Assembly (NCBI RefSeq): GCF_964340395.1
Contig: NC_135549.1
Coordinates: forward strand, 13,106,842-13,170,841
Length of the DNA: 64,000 nucleotides
Direction of reading: 5' to 3'
Origin: Glandiceps talaboti
Lineage: Eukaryota > Hemichordata > Enteropneusta > Spengelidae
Below, piece after piece: positions 25,125 through 39,240 of the stretch. A program made the position numbers and the translations under genes. The notes below the pieces were generated by a model. The model saw nothing but the letters and a program-made list of their open reading frames with translations, was not told the DNA's origin and did no database searches. Position 1 is the first letter of the stretch; each line of letters starts with the position of its first letter.

Positions 25125-27246
25125 ATACACAGGTTTACTACCATACTCCACCTGTACAAGTACATAGCCAGGCTACAATCCAATCAACATTAGACTACTA
25201 GCCTGCAACCATGTTCATGTTCATTCAAATACTTTTAATTTGTAAGTAAAGTAAAGGGAGTCCAATAGCACACAGACAGCAATGCATATGTGGCATACCT
25301 GTTGTTTGGTATACAACACAATTCCTATATAAATTATAATGCTACGTAGTGTGAATGAAATGATTTGACAAGTACAACAATATAATAAATGGTTTATAAA
25401 TCCATCTGTCTGCTGACTTGATCCTTGATTGCCATTCTAAAACTTCAAATCTTATATCTACTTTGTGACTCATAAACTGCTCTCAGCTAGTCCTGACAAA
25501 GCTATGTATTCACCGTTACTTGATATGACAATTCATAAATTCTACAATTCAGAGTTGTAGAATTATTCATGGTACAAATTCCTGATATAATTGTTACCTA
25601 ACATATCCATTACATATTATCCTCATCAAATATAAATGACAAGACTTTTCATACCCACTTTTAGCTTGCTTTTCTTGTTCATTATGTATTTATATTTCCA
25701 CTGAATATATGTGTCTCATTTTAGCCTAAATACATCAATGTACAGAATTATTCAGGCAAAAAATTCTCCAGTCAGCCAGGTCTGATTTTGACAAAATCAG
25801 CTGCATATAAACATCAGTGTTTTTGTTAATGTCTGGGAGCAACAGTAACAGAGAGGGCAAATCTGGTAAAACTTTTCACAGATTTCAATACTTTGTAAAT
25901 GTAGTTGAATATTAATTGTGGTGGGGAACTCTGAAAATACTTTCAGGGGAATTCCTGTACTTTTACTGACAATTGAATTTTTAATAGTGTGTGTGCATGG
26001 TTCAAAGGTTAACTTACAGGTCATCTACTAAGTAACTTGGTTTTATAGCTCAGTTCAATATATCACTGCCATTTCTTCAAAACTGAAATCCCAGAAGAAA
26101 ATTATTCTTTTTCTGTCTCAGGGACCTAGAGAGTATTTCTATCGGTGACTCATATACATTTGTAATCTGGTATAATAGGGAATACTAGAGCATACACATT
26201 GTTGTAACTAACTATCATACCATATTTCCTCATGAGTGTGTGTTATTAGCTGAATCTCAATGTGATCTTGATGACCCAAACTATCTCTAAATCAGCTAAT
26301 CTACTGGAGGCTATAAGGGAAGAGTCCAATTAGCAAGTACCTAGAAATTTGTTGATCCAAGTCTACACTACCGGTATACTGATTTTCCCTCTGGACTTGA
26401 ACTCAGACCAAACTGTACAACATCCTTCACATCAGAACTAATGAAGGACAAGGGAAGAGAGCCGTTCTAGGACACCAATTATTGTGGTATTTGTAGATAT
26501 CCGTGGAAATCATAGCAGGCTTCCAAGCACTTATTACATGTATTACATCTATTATTCAGACTTAGTCAAAGAAATTTCTATAAAAAAAATAACTCTTCTC
26601 TAGTAATGTCATGATTTTAACATGACTTTCAAATGTCAAGTTTGGATAAAATACATGCTCAATTACCTTCCTCTATCACCAGTACATGTTAGTCATTACA
26701 TTTTAGTTTTATATACAGACTATTGAACATCCTTTAGTTTTTAGTGTATGCAGTCAAGGTTGAAATGGTAATTACCCAGAGTGGTGAATCAGCCTTCAGA
26801 TTCTCTTACCACCTGGGACAAATATATTAGCAATTTGCTACTAAGAGCAATACTGGCACTAACCTAGACAAAACTAACATTTCAACTTTTTAATCCCTTT
26901 CACTTTCGAAACGTTAAATAAATGACATATGCATCTACCAGTACCTATAACCATTGTCACTATGTGTACTGCTAGGGAGAAATCATGAGGACTACTCTAT
27001 CAAAAATTTACCAATCACGGCCTGGCAAACTTGCCCAAATAAGGTCAGTAACACAAATTGTGAACTACTTTCTTTTCAGTTGTTACATGTATACCGGTCA
27101 TAACTTACAAAACAAGACAAGACAGTCATACTGATCTGATATTAAATATACAGAAGATTTTACCAAATGATGATTAATTTTCACTGTCATGCCTCATACT
27201 GTGTCCAAAAATGTTCACATTATTGGTCGTGTCCCCGTGGAATTGT

Positions 27247-27450
27247 AAATCAGTTCAAAGTTCAATCCAAGTCAGTTCTCCTGTTAGCCCCCATATGCAG
27301 TTCGACTGCTTTAGGGAGGTAGTTTCAAACCAATCCAAAGTAAATCGGTTCAAAATTGATGTAAAAATCAAAAGTGAATCGCTTCAAATCCATTGCTCAT
27401 AGGGATAGAAACCAATTTTGAACTAAATCGACTCAATTTGAGGGGACAGG
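27247..27450. mobile_element. Dispersed repeat of about 200 bp, copy 1
   Basis: This copy shares ordered blocks with 56124-56336: CAGTTCTCCT, AACCAATCCAAAGTAAATCG, CAAATCCATTGC, AGAAACCAATTTT and GGGGACAGG. Within it, CCAATTC/CAATTTGAACC-like words alternate and give it a partly palindromic character. No coding sequence is present, and the type of element is unknown. Confidence 0.65.
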
Positions 27451-28475
27451 GCTATTGATTTTAAATACATTTTAGCATTTCATTTATATGGATTTTGCAG
27501 ACCTCAACAGTATGGCTTATGGGCCTTCCTAAAGTTGAGCCCTTCTATCATATAACTTCCGTCTGCAAAAAAACAATATCCAAGCTGTAAAAGATTAAAA
27601 TCATATGAATATCAAATGATTTCATTTTACAATTTTAATGTAAGATGAAAAATTTCCATTATCCATAAATCTTACAATGTAATGTAGAAACAAATAATGC
27701 AGACTAATGGATGAAAACTTTGTTATTGGTAACTTTCGACATTAGTTGTTGTTTTTTTTTGTATGTACATATAATTGTAATGCGTTGTTTAGCCAGAACA
27801 GACTGGATTACATCATTCATATGTATATGTCGACTTGTGTTTTATATTTTAACCTAAACCTCTGTTGTTTTTTTAGTCTGTAGTTTTTTAAAGTTTTACC
27901 AGATATACTGATCTCTCAGTATGCATTCAATAAACCATAAAGTTTATTTTGCCGGCCAGACTTTGTTTTATACTTACTATTAACTTTCCCAAGGTTTCAC
28001 ATCTATATCACAGTGATCCAACACCCACACACAGGTACTAGTTGTGCGAGAGCAAGACAACCTATATACTGCTGTCGTGACAACTAGCTTACCACGCCAA
28101 CAGTTAGTTACTATGAAATAATAATATCTCATTATCACAAGGGTGGTATTCTCTTGCTTGTCAATGTCTTCCTGTTATACTGAATTATGAACATCTACCC
28201 CGGTAGGAGTTGATGCTAAGTGTTGATACAATGTACTAGTAAGTACTAAGTATTGAAAGTGGTCATCTTCCTGGAGCTATCTTCTCCACAAATATTCAGA
28301 CCAAAACACCAAAACATCTTCTATAAACATTACCAATTATTCATGACAAGATGCTATCTATCATATGGAAATGAACTTGACCTACTTTGAAATCTAAAAC
28401 CAAGAGATTATCCTATGACAGCAATCAATCAACATGCAGCTAATCTAATTTCTAAGAACTACATCCATGGATATG

Positions 28476-28521
28476 TAAATTAGGTACTTATTATGCATAA
28501 AATAAGGTACTTATTATGCAT
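28476..28521. repeat. Short direct duplication GGTACTTATTATGCATA
   Basis: GGTACTTATTATGCATA occurs twice, separated by AAATAA. Confidence 0.8.
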
Positions 28522-29524
28522 ATCATTGTTAATTTTCACACACGATTTTTTTCACTTGAATGACAATAACAGTTCAGTGCATTTTTGCTGGAATAATTGT
28601 TTGCTATGGCAACTATTGTTGCCTGTATCAAAAAATGATTAGTTCTTTAAATCACTAATATAGAGTTGAGATTGACAATCTACTTAATCAGATTGGGTTC
28701 TTCTCATCTTTGATTTCATCAAAATCACATGGTATGACGTACAAAACTGACTTGATTTTACTTCAATTTTCAGAAGAAATTGTCACTACCTCGTACTTGA
28801 CACAAATTCATATCATATAGCTAGCTTAATCCTCTTTCTCCATAGGGGACATTATTTGTAAAAGAGCAAACTAGAAAAAGAGGATTGATTTCTGATGATG
28901 GTTTTAGCTGCATTGAACAACATTGAATGGAAATTTGCCAGTATGGTTTGGTTTTCTTACCTGTGCTACTCTTTATCAAGAATTGACCATTACATAACAG
29001 CAAGTACTGGTCATCCCAACACGGTTTCCCTAGAGAATTATTTGATGGCAACAGCATCTCAACTCATTTGTTCCAAGGTTTTGTTTAGGGCAGTATTGAA
29101 TTAGGTAAAACCTAATGGAAACAGCACTCAACCTATTGTTCCAGCTCAATCCAACTCAAGCTAAGTAAGTTATAAGCTACAAAATTTGTGGAACACATAC
29201 ACATGTTTTACCAAAACACCAAAGTTTTCCGTCAGGAATGAAAATTCATACTTTTTCACTCGAGCTCACTGGAATAAATTGAATATATACACTTTTTGTC
29301 ATATAACCTTAGCATTTGGGTGTTTGAGACACACACAATTCTTGTTCGAAACACACACAATCCTTGTTCGAAACACACACAATCCTGGTCATAAGACCTT
29401 AGCATTTGCCGTTTTGTGCAACAATTTACTCTAAAACAGGACACATCAAAAGATGCGTCAGTTCCAGGCGACAAAACAAACACTCCAGTCGAAACCACAC
29501 CAACTTGTGTCTGCATCAACTCTC

Positions 29525-29692
29525 ATTGACGGAACCCTTGATGTCTTCTGTTTTAGAGTAAATTGTTGCAGAAAACAACCAAATGCTAAGGTCTTATGAC
29601 CAGAATTGAGGTGTTCGAAACACACTGAATCCTGGTCATAAGAGTTTAGCATTTGGGCATTTTCTGCAACATTTTACTCTAAAACAGCACAT
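29525..29692. repeat. Nested inverted repeat inside the 1.68-kb element
   Basis: A segment TCTGTTTTAGAGTAAATTGT...CCAAATGCTAAGGTCTTATGACCAG is followed after a short gap by its imperfect reverse complement, CTGGTCATAAGAGTTTAGCA...CATTTTACTCTAAAACAGC. The same motif forms part of each outer arm, so it occurs four times in alternating orientation. Confidence 0.85.
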
Positions 29693-30083
29693 ATCAAAGG
29701 GCCGTCAACACGGATTGACAGTTCGGGTAGTCTACAGGACGGGTGTTTTCGGTGACCAACAATTCTGACTCTCCGACGCGTCGCGACGCCCCAGCAGTGG
29801 CAGTCGCTAGATCATGGATTGGTGGGTACCCCGGCTTGTTAGCGAAATTTCATATGTACCCCTTTTCCAGTTAATATTTCAATGAAAAAGAACCCCCCCC
29901 CCTTTTTTTCATATAGTGAATCTGGGAGAAAATCACTTCAAAAACCCCATTCTTTCCGAAATCCGGGAAGTTTTACCTTCTATGCTACGGGGATTTCTAT
30001 GCTACGGGGTTTCGACACGTCGTGTCATAACGTAGCGTATAAATCCAGAGCTATACCTTCAACGACACCTAAACCTAATCCTT

Positions 30084-30195
<112 letters not shown>

Positions 30196-31710
30196 GGGGC
30201 ATCGTACCCATATTCTCGGAGGGTGATCTGAAAAGTACCCCCTTTTTACGATTCCATGGACCGAGATGACCGACGAGATGAGAAACATCCATTGGACCGC
30301 GAAAACAGGTCGTAAATTGTGATATTGCGATTCTGAAGAGTCACTTTCACGGTAGTCATGCTCGCAGACGGTGTACGCGTTTCGCTCAAGGGACGACTTA
30401 CTCCGTATGCAAGCAGGACTACTATCACGGCAGAGTACCATATATATTAAATTTGGATGAAGAATCATTGAAGTTTGAGCGTATCATACACCACTTTTTA
30501 AAATTTGATGTAGACACTGGACGTACGTACTCTACGAAAAGACACAGCGAGAGAGGGGTGAAAAAGGAGACACGAGAAATATCAGTGGAAAGCGGGATGG
30601 TCACCGAAAACACTGGACATCGCGTAGTAGACGTCTACTGACTGCTCGAGCGCTCTCTTCAACGTTGAAAGCGGCATTTGAGAGTTAATGTCAACAATTT
30701 ACTCTGTTCGACAGACCAGAAGTTGGTGTGTCTTAGACACCACACGAAATTGTAACAGTGTGTAAAGAAGGATGCTTTGAAGAAGTCACCTCCGACTAAC
30801 GCATCTTTTGATGTGTTCTGTGTTAGAGTAAATTGTAGCATAAAACGTCAAATGCTAAGGTCTTATGACCAGGATTCAGTGTGTCTCAAACAAGGATTGT
30901 GTGTGTCTCAAACAACAATTGTGTGTGTCTCAAACACCCAAATGCTAAGGTTATATGACAAAAAGTGTAAGTTTCCAATGAAAACAAGAAAATCTGAACA
31001 CCAGTGTTTTCACTTTCATTTCTCTATAATTCCAAGACTAGTCCTTGCAGGTGACTAGAAACATTTGCATGCAGAGATTACACGCCACAAGTTTTTGCAG
31101 TGATGAGTTCTTGCACACTATCACATTGAATTGCATTGCAGTGCAATCTACAGACCACAAAGTTGGTAGAGAGGGCAAATCACTGTATTAAGTTACGATT
31201 TTGAATAATTAAGGCTGACAGATTACGAACTTGGAGCTTGAGGGGATGACTGGCAACAGATTACTGTAGAGACTTTCTGTGACCGCAAGGATATGTAGCA
31301 ATCATAGTGTAGCATCAAGACCATGATTGATTACTTTGATTTATCTCAAGTCTGGATTGTCAATGGAACTGGAAGCAACCCACAAGCAGAATAAATGTAC
31401 AGTGTGTATTTAGTTAGTTTGTTTCTAGCTTGCCTGATATTACTCACTGATACAGTGATAGTTATCATGACATACAACTTCATTACAAAATTATCTGTAA
31501 TGCAGGTTGAAATTTGGATAAATATACCAAAACAATTGGCTTTACTATATATAATAAAAGTCATGTATTTTGTTGATATTGAATCTTTTCATCTAACCGT
31601 CATTTATGATAGTTTTATTTGACAAGTGTTATTAATTTCTGATAAGTAAACCACTGATCACCTCTGACTATATGTAATACATTACTGTTTAAATTTAATT
31701 TTTTTTAAAA

Positions 31711-31810
31711 AGATTTTTATCAATTTTCATAAATAATCATATGTTAATGACATATCTTGTAGATTTTTATCAATTTTCATAAATAATCATATGTTAATGA
31801 CATATCTTGT
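31711..31810. repeat. Exact 50-bp tandem duplication
   Basis: The 50 bp starting AGATTTTTATCAATTTTCAT and ending ACATATCTTGT is present twice, 31711-31760 and 31761-31810, without a difference that I can see. It is therefore a recent duplication. Confidence 0.97.
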
Positions 31811-33953
31811 TTTACACCAAGTAAAATGAGACTCATGCTTAGCGAACTTCAAAAAAAGTGGTAAATGGTTGAAATAGTGTGATTAATGCTTATCTGTTAA
31901 AGAGAAAGGAAAGACAAAGAAAAGAAATCAGGCAATCATACAAACTTGTCTTCACTGGAAAAAAAATTAAACTGGTCTCAATTTTACTTTATTTAAAAAA
32001 AAGGAAATGGGAGCTCTAATGAAATGAAGAAGTTACGTTTGTTGTATGTTACTCAGTTTTTTAAATGACACAGTCCCCTTATGAAACAAAAGTAATAGAA
32101 AAAAGTCTGATGAAGTATTTCCACATCAAAGAACAAATCCAAGTGAAAATAGATTCGGTGTGTAAAACTAATCTTTCTTATACGTATATAACATATTGTC
32201 AGATACCAAAATAAAATGTTTTGTTAGAATTGCAATCTCGGTTTATCCCTTGGCTATCCTTTGATGTCTTTATTGAAGTAAGATGTTAAAGTTCATTTCT
32301 GTCTGTGTATGCGCAATCCTATTTTGTAGACTGAAATGGCTGCATAAATTCAACATGAAGTATTCACAGAATACGTACATGGCGCCTACATTCATCACAA
32401 CATGAATTTCATATTTTATTTAGATTGATTCTTGACAACGTCCCTCCAGGCTACAAAAATGTATTTCATTCAGTCCTACTGATAGACTGTGACAGTAAAA
32501 TGTCATACCATCCATACATCAATACAGATATCAAACAGCTATCTCTGTTGGCAGGCTTTAGATTTCTACTTTTGGATGACGTATGTTTATCCTGTATATG
32601 CTCTTCATCATCGTCATACATACATATACGTATGTATCGGTATATATCAGTTATAAAATATGATTATAGATTCCGTATTGAGTATCCCATACAAAACAGT
32701 GACTCCAAAGAAAGTACAAGTACTTGTAGAGTGGAAAGGAATCAGAACAAAAGACTGGAGAGTTTTCTACGTTTAGACATTTATATTTCCCCTGGGTTAA
32801 GAAATAAGGAAATACCACTTTCTTACCTTGTACAAGCCTATCAATATTCTATGTTTCAAAGATGTATTAGATTGTAACACAGGCCACAGCTTACAAAAGG
32901 ACTTCAATGGTACTTTATAAAATATTTAAATTGTTGACAAAATAAAAGTTCTTTTACATACAGACTGGGGTAACAAAACTGATGATATATATAGACACAT
33001 GCTGGTATAGAATTCATCTTGAATTGGACACAAATATACCTTCTGACTGTACATACAAAAACATACTGTACTGGGTACACCTTCCAACTACATTGCCAAC
33101 AAGTACAAGATCGAAATCCAAAGACATTGAAACCCTACTAAAATACTGTAATGTCAGAATTTACTCACTAAGTACATGTATGTGACATCTGCACCTTTAC
33201 AACACAAGAAACTACATTTGAGAACTATACATTATTCCAAATTGGTTTTGCCTCCAGAAATACATTGACATTTACTCATGATGTCTTTTTCTTCACATGA
33301 AATCCATGGTGATTGACTTGAAAGATCGGTCGCTATTAGCAATTCCTAGTAAAATACTGCACTGAGGTATAACTTGACGATAATTAACAATTTAAAGTCA
33401 GTCAAATAGATGCTGACTACAATACAGACATACTTCCTACTTTACTTATACTATTTCAACAGCATCATGGCAAGCATGGTTTATGATTGAGTGCTAGTGT
33501 ACTGGCATTCCAATTGTTGATTTATTGCTATAATAATCAATAAATACATCTTCTTTACTTCAGGTTGTAAATGCCAAGGATAGTAACACAAATTATGTCA
33601 GTAATCACACCCTCTTCACCCCTTTTATATCTCTAGAGGGATTTTTTGTAATAATTTACCTGTGTCATAGGCTATAAAGAATGGGCCTTGTAAAGTACAT
33701 GCTAGTCATGCAAACATATACTACCATGGAGAAATCTCAGTCGTACAGACTGGATCACAATGTTTTGACATGTAAAGTAAGCACATATATTTGTATACAT
33801 GTATATAAACCTACAGCATGGCATGAAATTCTTTTGATATACACGTTTAGTACAGCAATTTTTTGACATCATAATATCCTTGGTAGAATACATCAATGAA
33901 GGTTATATGTTTAGTACAGAGATTTGTTACTTCATATCCTGGGTAGAAATTTT

Positions 33954-34007
33954 GATTGACTTGCATCAATGTATTCTACTACAAGAATGCGTCAATGCAA
34001 GTCAATC
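33954..34007. repeat. 13-bp perfect inverted repeat with 28-nt loop
   Basis: GATTGACTTGCAT (33954-33966) pairs exactly with ATGCAAGTCAATC (33995-34007). It may be a hairpin or a remnant of a small foldback element. Confidence 0.8.
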
Positions 34008-36607
34008 TAAAATTCAATTTCTCTCTCATTTCATAAAATGACATTATATGTAACTAATATGTCATCTTCACTGAACCTCGCCTTTATTAAGCAGTAAAAG
34101 TGTTGTCTGTTATGAACTCATACTTATTATGTCTATCGTGTCAAATTCATGTATAAAGAAGAGAATCTCCATAAATCTGTGCTTTTCCTATGGTTTCAGA
34201 ACACCAACTACAGCTTTTTTGTGGAATGTAAATAGTTCTAGTTACCTCTTTCCATGATACTGTTAACCATTTACATGGGGTCCATAATCATTAAAGTACA
34301 AATCTTTGTTTGGTGGGCTCAAAATTAGCAGTAGTCTAGGCCACACAAACTACACATCATCTTATGTCATATATGTATCTGGATTACCCAATTTACATAA
34401 AGGTGGTAGTCTGTTTAATAGACTACATGGAATCTATAGAAAATAGTACCTGAAACAGTTTACTTGGCTTCAAATCGGACTTCAAATTCCAACCCTACTA
34501 TAAGTCTTAATACTATATACATTATTACGACACATACTACATAATTGCATACCGGTATGTACTCAAGTAATATTCTATATTCACTGATTTGTATTTTGAA
34601 AGTCCAGAAAAAAATCATATGGTTGCAAATAAACAATCAATAAACAATACATTTAACCCAATTCAATTCACACATTACAGGTAGCTCTGCCTCTGATTCT
34701 GCAGAGTCAGTCAATTCCAAATTTATGACTAACATTTCAATATAACTACAACACATTTATTTTGTCAGACACAATGACACCATACAAATCATCATTTAAT
34801 GATGCATGAAGTACAATTTGAAAGCGCAATAATCTAATTATAGAACTACTTTCACACCACTGTATTTGTTTTCCTGTACACATTTATTCTTCATTGATCA
34901 CTCAACACAAAAAAAAAGCCTGCCATTGATTATTCTCAAGCCAGTATCCTGCCTACATACGGTATCTAAACCATAGTAGTAGAAACATACAATATATCCA
35001 TATTTTTTAAAACAACTTTAAGTGTGTTTAATTTGCATTACATAAACCAGTCAGAGTGGTTAGACTGTACACTATGATTTGTTGTTCAGTCCTATCAGGC
35101 ATCACAATATCCAATAACCTGTGGTAACAACACTTCATATCTGACAATCACAACCAGACCGGTGTGTTATATCTGTGGTACTTTTCTACATGCTTTCCTT
35201 TTAATACAGAAATTTTGATGCGTATCACCTCATTATTTCTTTTATATATGAATCCAAAAATGTTCAGTAAAACTTCTTTTGTTCAGAGGATGAAAACATT
35301 TCATTATAAATGTATTTTTGAAATGCACTGCACATTATATCAAGCCCTATCAATTAACTCTCATCACCTGATGTTGTTTACAATACAGGATAAGCTAAGA
35401 ATACACGTTTTTTATGTCTGTGTGATTTCCTGACATTGAACAAGATTTACAAGATTTCAACTTCTCAAAACCAATGCCCAGGATATGTTTCATTTCCCTT
35501 GATTTGTTTTAAAGTGTGTTATCATCTGTTAATGTACAAGCCATTTTCCTTGCAGTATGCACCTTGTTTCCTCCCTGATTGCTTTCTGTGAGAGGTCCAT
35601 TGTAGTCAAGTAATTAATCATGGGACTCTGTGTTCCTGAGTAGCCAATATCCAATGACACTAACCTTTACAGCGCGTTGTAGTACTCCTCTACTTGTCAA
35701 GTATTTGGATTTCAGAGCTCACAAACTCTCCGAACTGTAATTTGTAGTCTAATATCTTTTAATGTATCTAGTTACATTACTTTATTAATGCGTACATATT
35801 GTCAAACTGTAATGTACCTACATTGCATATTAAAATGAAATAATTAATAACACTGCTATCATGTACATTAATAGCTTCTTTTTGTTTTCTCTCATTCAAT
35901 TTTCAAGTTGAGTTTTTGGACATATGGAGTTTGGCTCTCAGAAACAGCAAATTTCCATACAAATCATACTGTGTGAGTAAGTCCATGTACAACAAATGTG
36001 TGTTATGTGGTAATACAGTGTAGTAGGTGGTAACACTGTGATACATATGGTACATCTGTAAATGTTGATACACAACACAACACAATGTAACCTATCAATA
36101 TGCAATATCATTGTATGCATGTAAAGATCTAATATGCATCATACATATTTCTAGGTACACTAGTATCACTTTTAATTTATTACTACTACTATACCACTAA
36201 ATTTAACAGACCTTTGATGATAATTGTCATCTTTTTGTCACTTTTTTTTCCACTCAAAAATTGTTTTGCTACACTGAACAATGTCTAAATGTATATAAAG
36301 TTGTGTCTCTGAGAAAAACATTTGAGCATACAAAAATAGGAGTATGATTTTTATGACGAGGAAGGTTCAAAGTTTTTCATTCCTTCACTACTTACTACAT
36401 CAATACAACCACTGTCAGCAGTACCTTTCTGTTTTATGGAATTTCAAGTGAAAATTACATTGAAAGATAGAACCAAGCATTTTAAAGTTGTACATTTCGT
36501 CAGAATTCTGACATTAGTATTTGTACAAACCTTTTCTAACAGTGACCATTTTAGCGTAGTATATACATTTTACAAAAAATACAGTATTGTTAACAATTTG
36601 TTGTTGT

Positions 36608-36627
36608 AAAAAAAAAAAAAAAAAAAT
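36608..36627. repeat. Poly-A run
   Basis: A run of about 19 A on the plus strand. No coding sequence or element body that it could tail is recognisable nearby. Confidence 0.85.
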
Positions 36628-36859
36628 TCACTTTCACAAACCTGACATAATATCAGATCAGTGGCTGTGAAATAAGGTTGGCACTTATCCTATGAATTTT
36701 CATTTTTCATTTTTTGGCATAAAATGCTATGAAAATTAGTCTGTGATAAGGAACATCTTTGAGAATTAATATACAATGTATGGCAGAAACAAGCAGGAAA
36801 TGAAATTTGTGAAATACACACTTTCAACAAATACACACAAAAATAACATTTATAGATGA

Positions 36860-36875
36860 CCCCCCCCCCCCCCCC
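36860..36875. repeat. Poly-C run (16 C)
   Basis: A run of C followed by TTCCACCCCACCCC lies about 90 bp beyond the donor of the first coding exon. It could form a G-quadruplex in the transcribed strand's RNA. Confidence 0.88.
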
Positions 36876-36967
36876 TTCCACCCCACCCCAGCCAGTTTTA
36901 GAAAGAACATATTAAATGTCATTCAGAAACAAGTATCATATACTCAATACATATTAAAGTCACCTAC

Positions 36968-37118
36968 CTCCGTCTTTGGTGCCATTTTCCTCTATATTCA
37001 AACTTTCAGTGAGCTCGGAGAGTGAATCTTCAGCCCCACGGCCACTCCGGAAAGTCCATGATAATCTGCGTTTCAGTTTTTTCATTTTGCTCTCGCTGGC
37101 TCTAGGCTTAGAGTCCAT
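36968..37118 (-). CDS. CDK16/17/18: PCTAIRE-type cyclin-dependent kinase, first coding exon (residues 1-50)
   Basis: This exon encodes the amino terminus of a PCTAIRE kinase, a cyclin Y-dependent Ser/Thr kinase family. Reading leftwards from ATG at 37118 gives 50 codons plus one G. The peptide is basic at first (KMKKLKRRLS, residues 11-20) and then acidic (SLSELTESLNIEEN, about 33-46). This matches the start of vertebrate CDK17 (MKK.KRRLS followed by a SLSEL..., IEEN segment). The donor GAG|GTAGGT lies at 36967-36962, and the phase-1 end fits the next coding exon exactly. MDSK was chosen as the start because reading upstream in the same frame gives TGA 27 nt before it. MKK at residue 12 could be used instead. 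A possible acceptor (TTTCAG) sits just upstream, so exon sequence may begin at 37131 and a 5' untranslated exon may lie further right. Residues 51 onward are in the exon at 8382-8512. Confidence 0.9.
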
Positions 37119-39089
37119 TAACTTACAGTGTCTGAAAGTAGTTCATATATATCTAAACAGCTGCCTTGTACGTCTCTCCTTGTGGTTAATAAATACGAGT
37201 TGTTCCTCACCAGTACTGACTGCTTCAAGTCTTGGCTTTTCCTGGGAGGTCCAAATTCTTAGCTTCCTAATAATTAGTTTAAAATCTGCACAAACAGAAA
37301 GGAAAGACAGAATCATTATAATAGACTTTTCTGGTTCCCTTGTAGGTGTGTTCATGTATATAAGGCTTCATCAAGAATGCTGTAATCAAGCCATCTTCAG
37401 TATTTTCACAGAATGCATATTCATCTGATCATACATATGTATGTGATGTCGTCAATACATGAATGATTGTCCAGCCACACAGTGTCAGTGGCACTATAAA
37501 TAGATGTACACTGCTTTCAAATGTTTAATGCAAATCACAGACCACAATAACCTACAAAATGTAGGTAATATGTAACACTCTAATCCCCTACATACATCAT
37601 TTGTGGTGGGTGAGAAAAGATCCCTCATTCAAAAAAATTCATAGTAGAATGTAACGAGACCTGAGAGACAATTCATTATTCAAATTTCACTTGAAACACC
37701 CTTTATTCCGATTTTATCAGTCTGCGAAAAAAAATCACAAATACCAAGAATATATACATGTAATCATACTTGTACAATTCACTATAGGAAAAGTGACTTG
37801 ATTCTGAAACAATCAAACTTAAGAACCCATTTATGTACAGTTGTGAGTACAACTTCAAAAAGGGATTTGTCTCCAACTGTAATTGAAAATCTAAAGATTA
37901 TATTGGCTGATTGTTTAACCAGCAAGTCAGAGTAATTACCAGGATAATTGCTAACTAGCTCATTATCACAGTAAGAGTGTTTCTCTGGACAAAGACACCA
38001 AATTTGTCTCTCAAAGGAAACCTGAATTCTTGCCATGCTATATAATTGGAGGTAATGTATGTACAGAGAGAGCTCCCAAACAACATGGTGTTTCTGTACT
38101 AATCATATACATGATAGCTAAACATGATTTTGTCTAAGCAATTTTCACTGTTATACATATAATCTGTACAAAATGATCAAGAACACAATAGAGATACAAC
38201 ATAATAATTCTGACCCGTTCACACCATTTAGCACCCACAAATTGGTAAATCAGGTGGCAGAGGTCAATCAAAGAAGGTGTCAGGGGACACTAGGTTAGAC
38301 CATGGCTGTAATATATTCCATGGTTAGACACGTACAATACAACACTTGAAGTTTACCGATAGTAACAGAACTGAGTAACAAGTAGACAAACTCAATGTAC
38401 AGGTGACCTTACCGATATACTTGACCTAAATGTCCATGCATACACCTTTGCCTACAGTATAATTTGTCAAGGACTTCTCTAGGAATGATATCATCTCTTT
38501 CATTGACCTTAAGGTCATTCTGCACTGGGAGATCAGTTCTTGGTATAATATTTAATAACCATGATAACTAATATATGATTGTGGAATTTGAGAAACTTGA
38601 GTCAAGTAGCTGAGGTAGAATTTCTTGCCTCTTATCCACTTCATAGTTACATGTATGTGCAGGGTGAATGTACTTGTCTGCCAGTTCAACATTTCATTTA
38701 AATTTTTATGTGTGGTAAATAAATAAATTCCATTCAATTTAAGACCAATCCTATACATAATTTCCATAAATAATTCAACCCAGTTTTCAAGTATACATTA
38801 CGGGGTAGATTTAGGAGTGATAAATTGCTTTCAAATTTATGACCTATTTAATGAGCAGTGATCAAGTCGTAGAATAAGCTCACATATTCCAAATGATTGT
38901 ACCACACCATTCAAGTTCCTACGACATACATGTACTGTACATTTCCCCATTGTATCATTGTAAACCTACATAACACTGTGCCTACATTGTACATGTACCA
39001 TCACAGCTACAACTCTACTAGTAAATGTACAATCACTTGATATTTTACTATAGATGATGCACGATAGAGTTAAAGCTGGCCTCTGTAAA

Positions 39090-39240
39090 AGGAAGGAATG
39101 AAGGAAGGGAGGGAGGGGAGAAGGGGAGGGGAAGGAGGGATTGGTAGATGGATGGGTGGATGGATGGATGGATGTGGATGGATGGATGGGTGATGGATGG
39201 ATGGATGATGGATGGATGGATGGATGGATGGATGGATGGG
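39090..39240. repeat. Purine-rich tract followed by GGAT microsatellite
   Basis: GGAAGGAA/GGGAGGGG sequence passes at about 39147 into an imperfect GGAT (ATGG) array. The Pro-Ser-Ile-His reading on the other strand is an artefact. Confidence 0.95.

Noticed and set aside
28961-29029. Possible 69-nt cassette exon on the minus strand (acceptor TTCTCTAG, donor CACAG|GTAAGA, phase 1-1)
   Set aside because: The donor is strong but the acceptor is weak, the peptide has no family resemblance, and in a 28-kb intron such phase-compatible units are expected by chance.
32425-32877. 150-codon plus-strand open frame
   Set aside because: There is no recognisable domain, the codon pattern looks random, and it is AT-rich with no splice or start context.
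36976-37428. 150-codon plus-strand open frame
   Set aside because: It is antisense to the first coding exon, whose identity and splice phase are clear on the minus strand.
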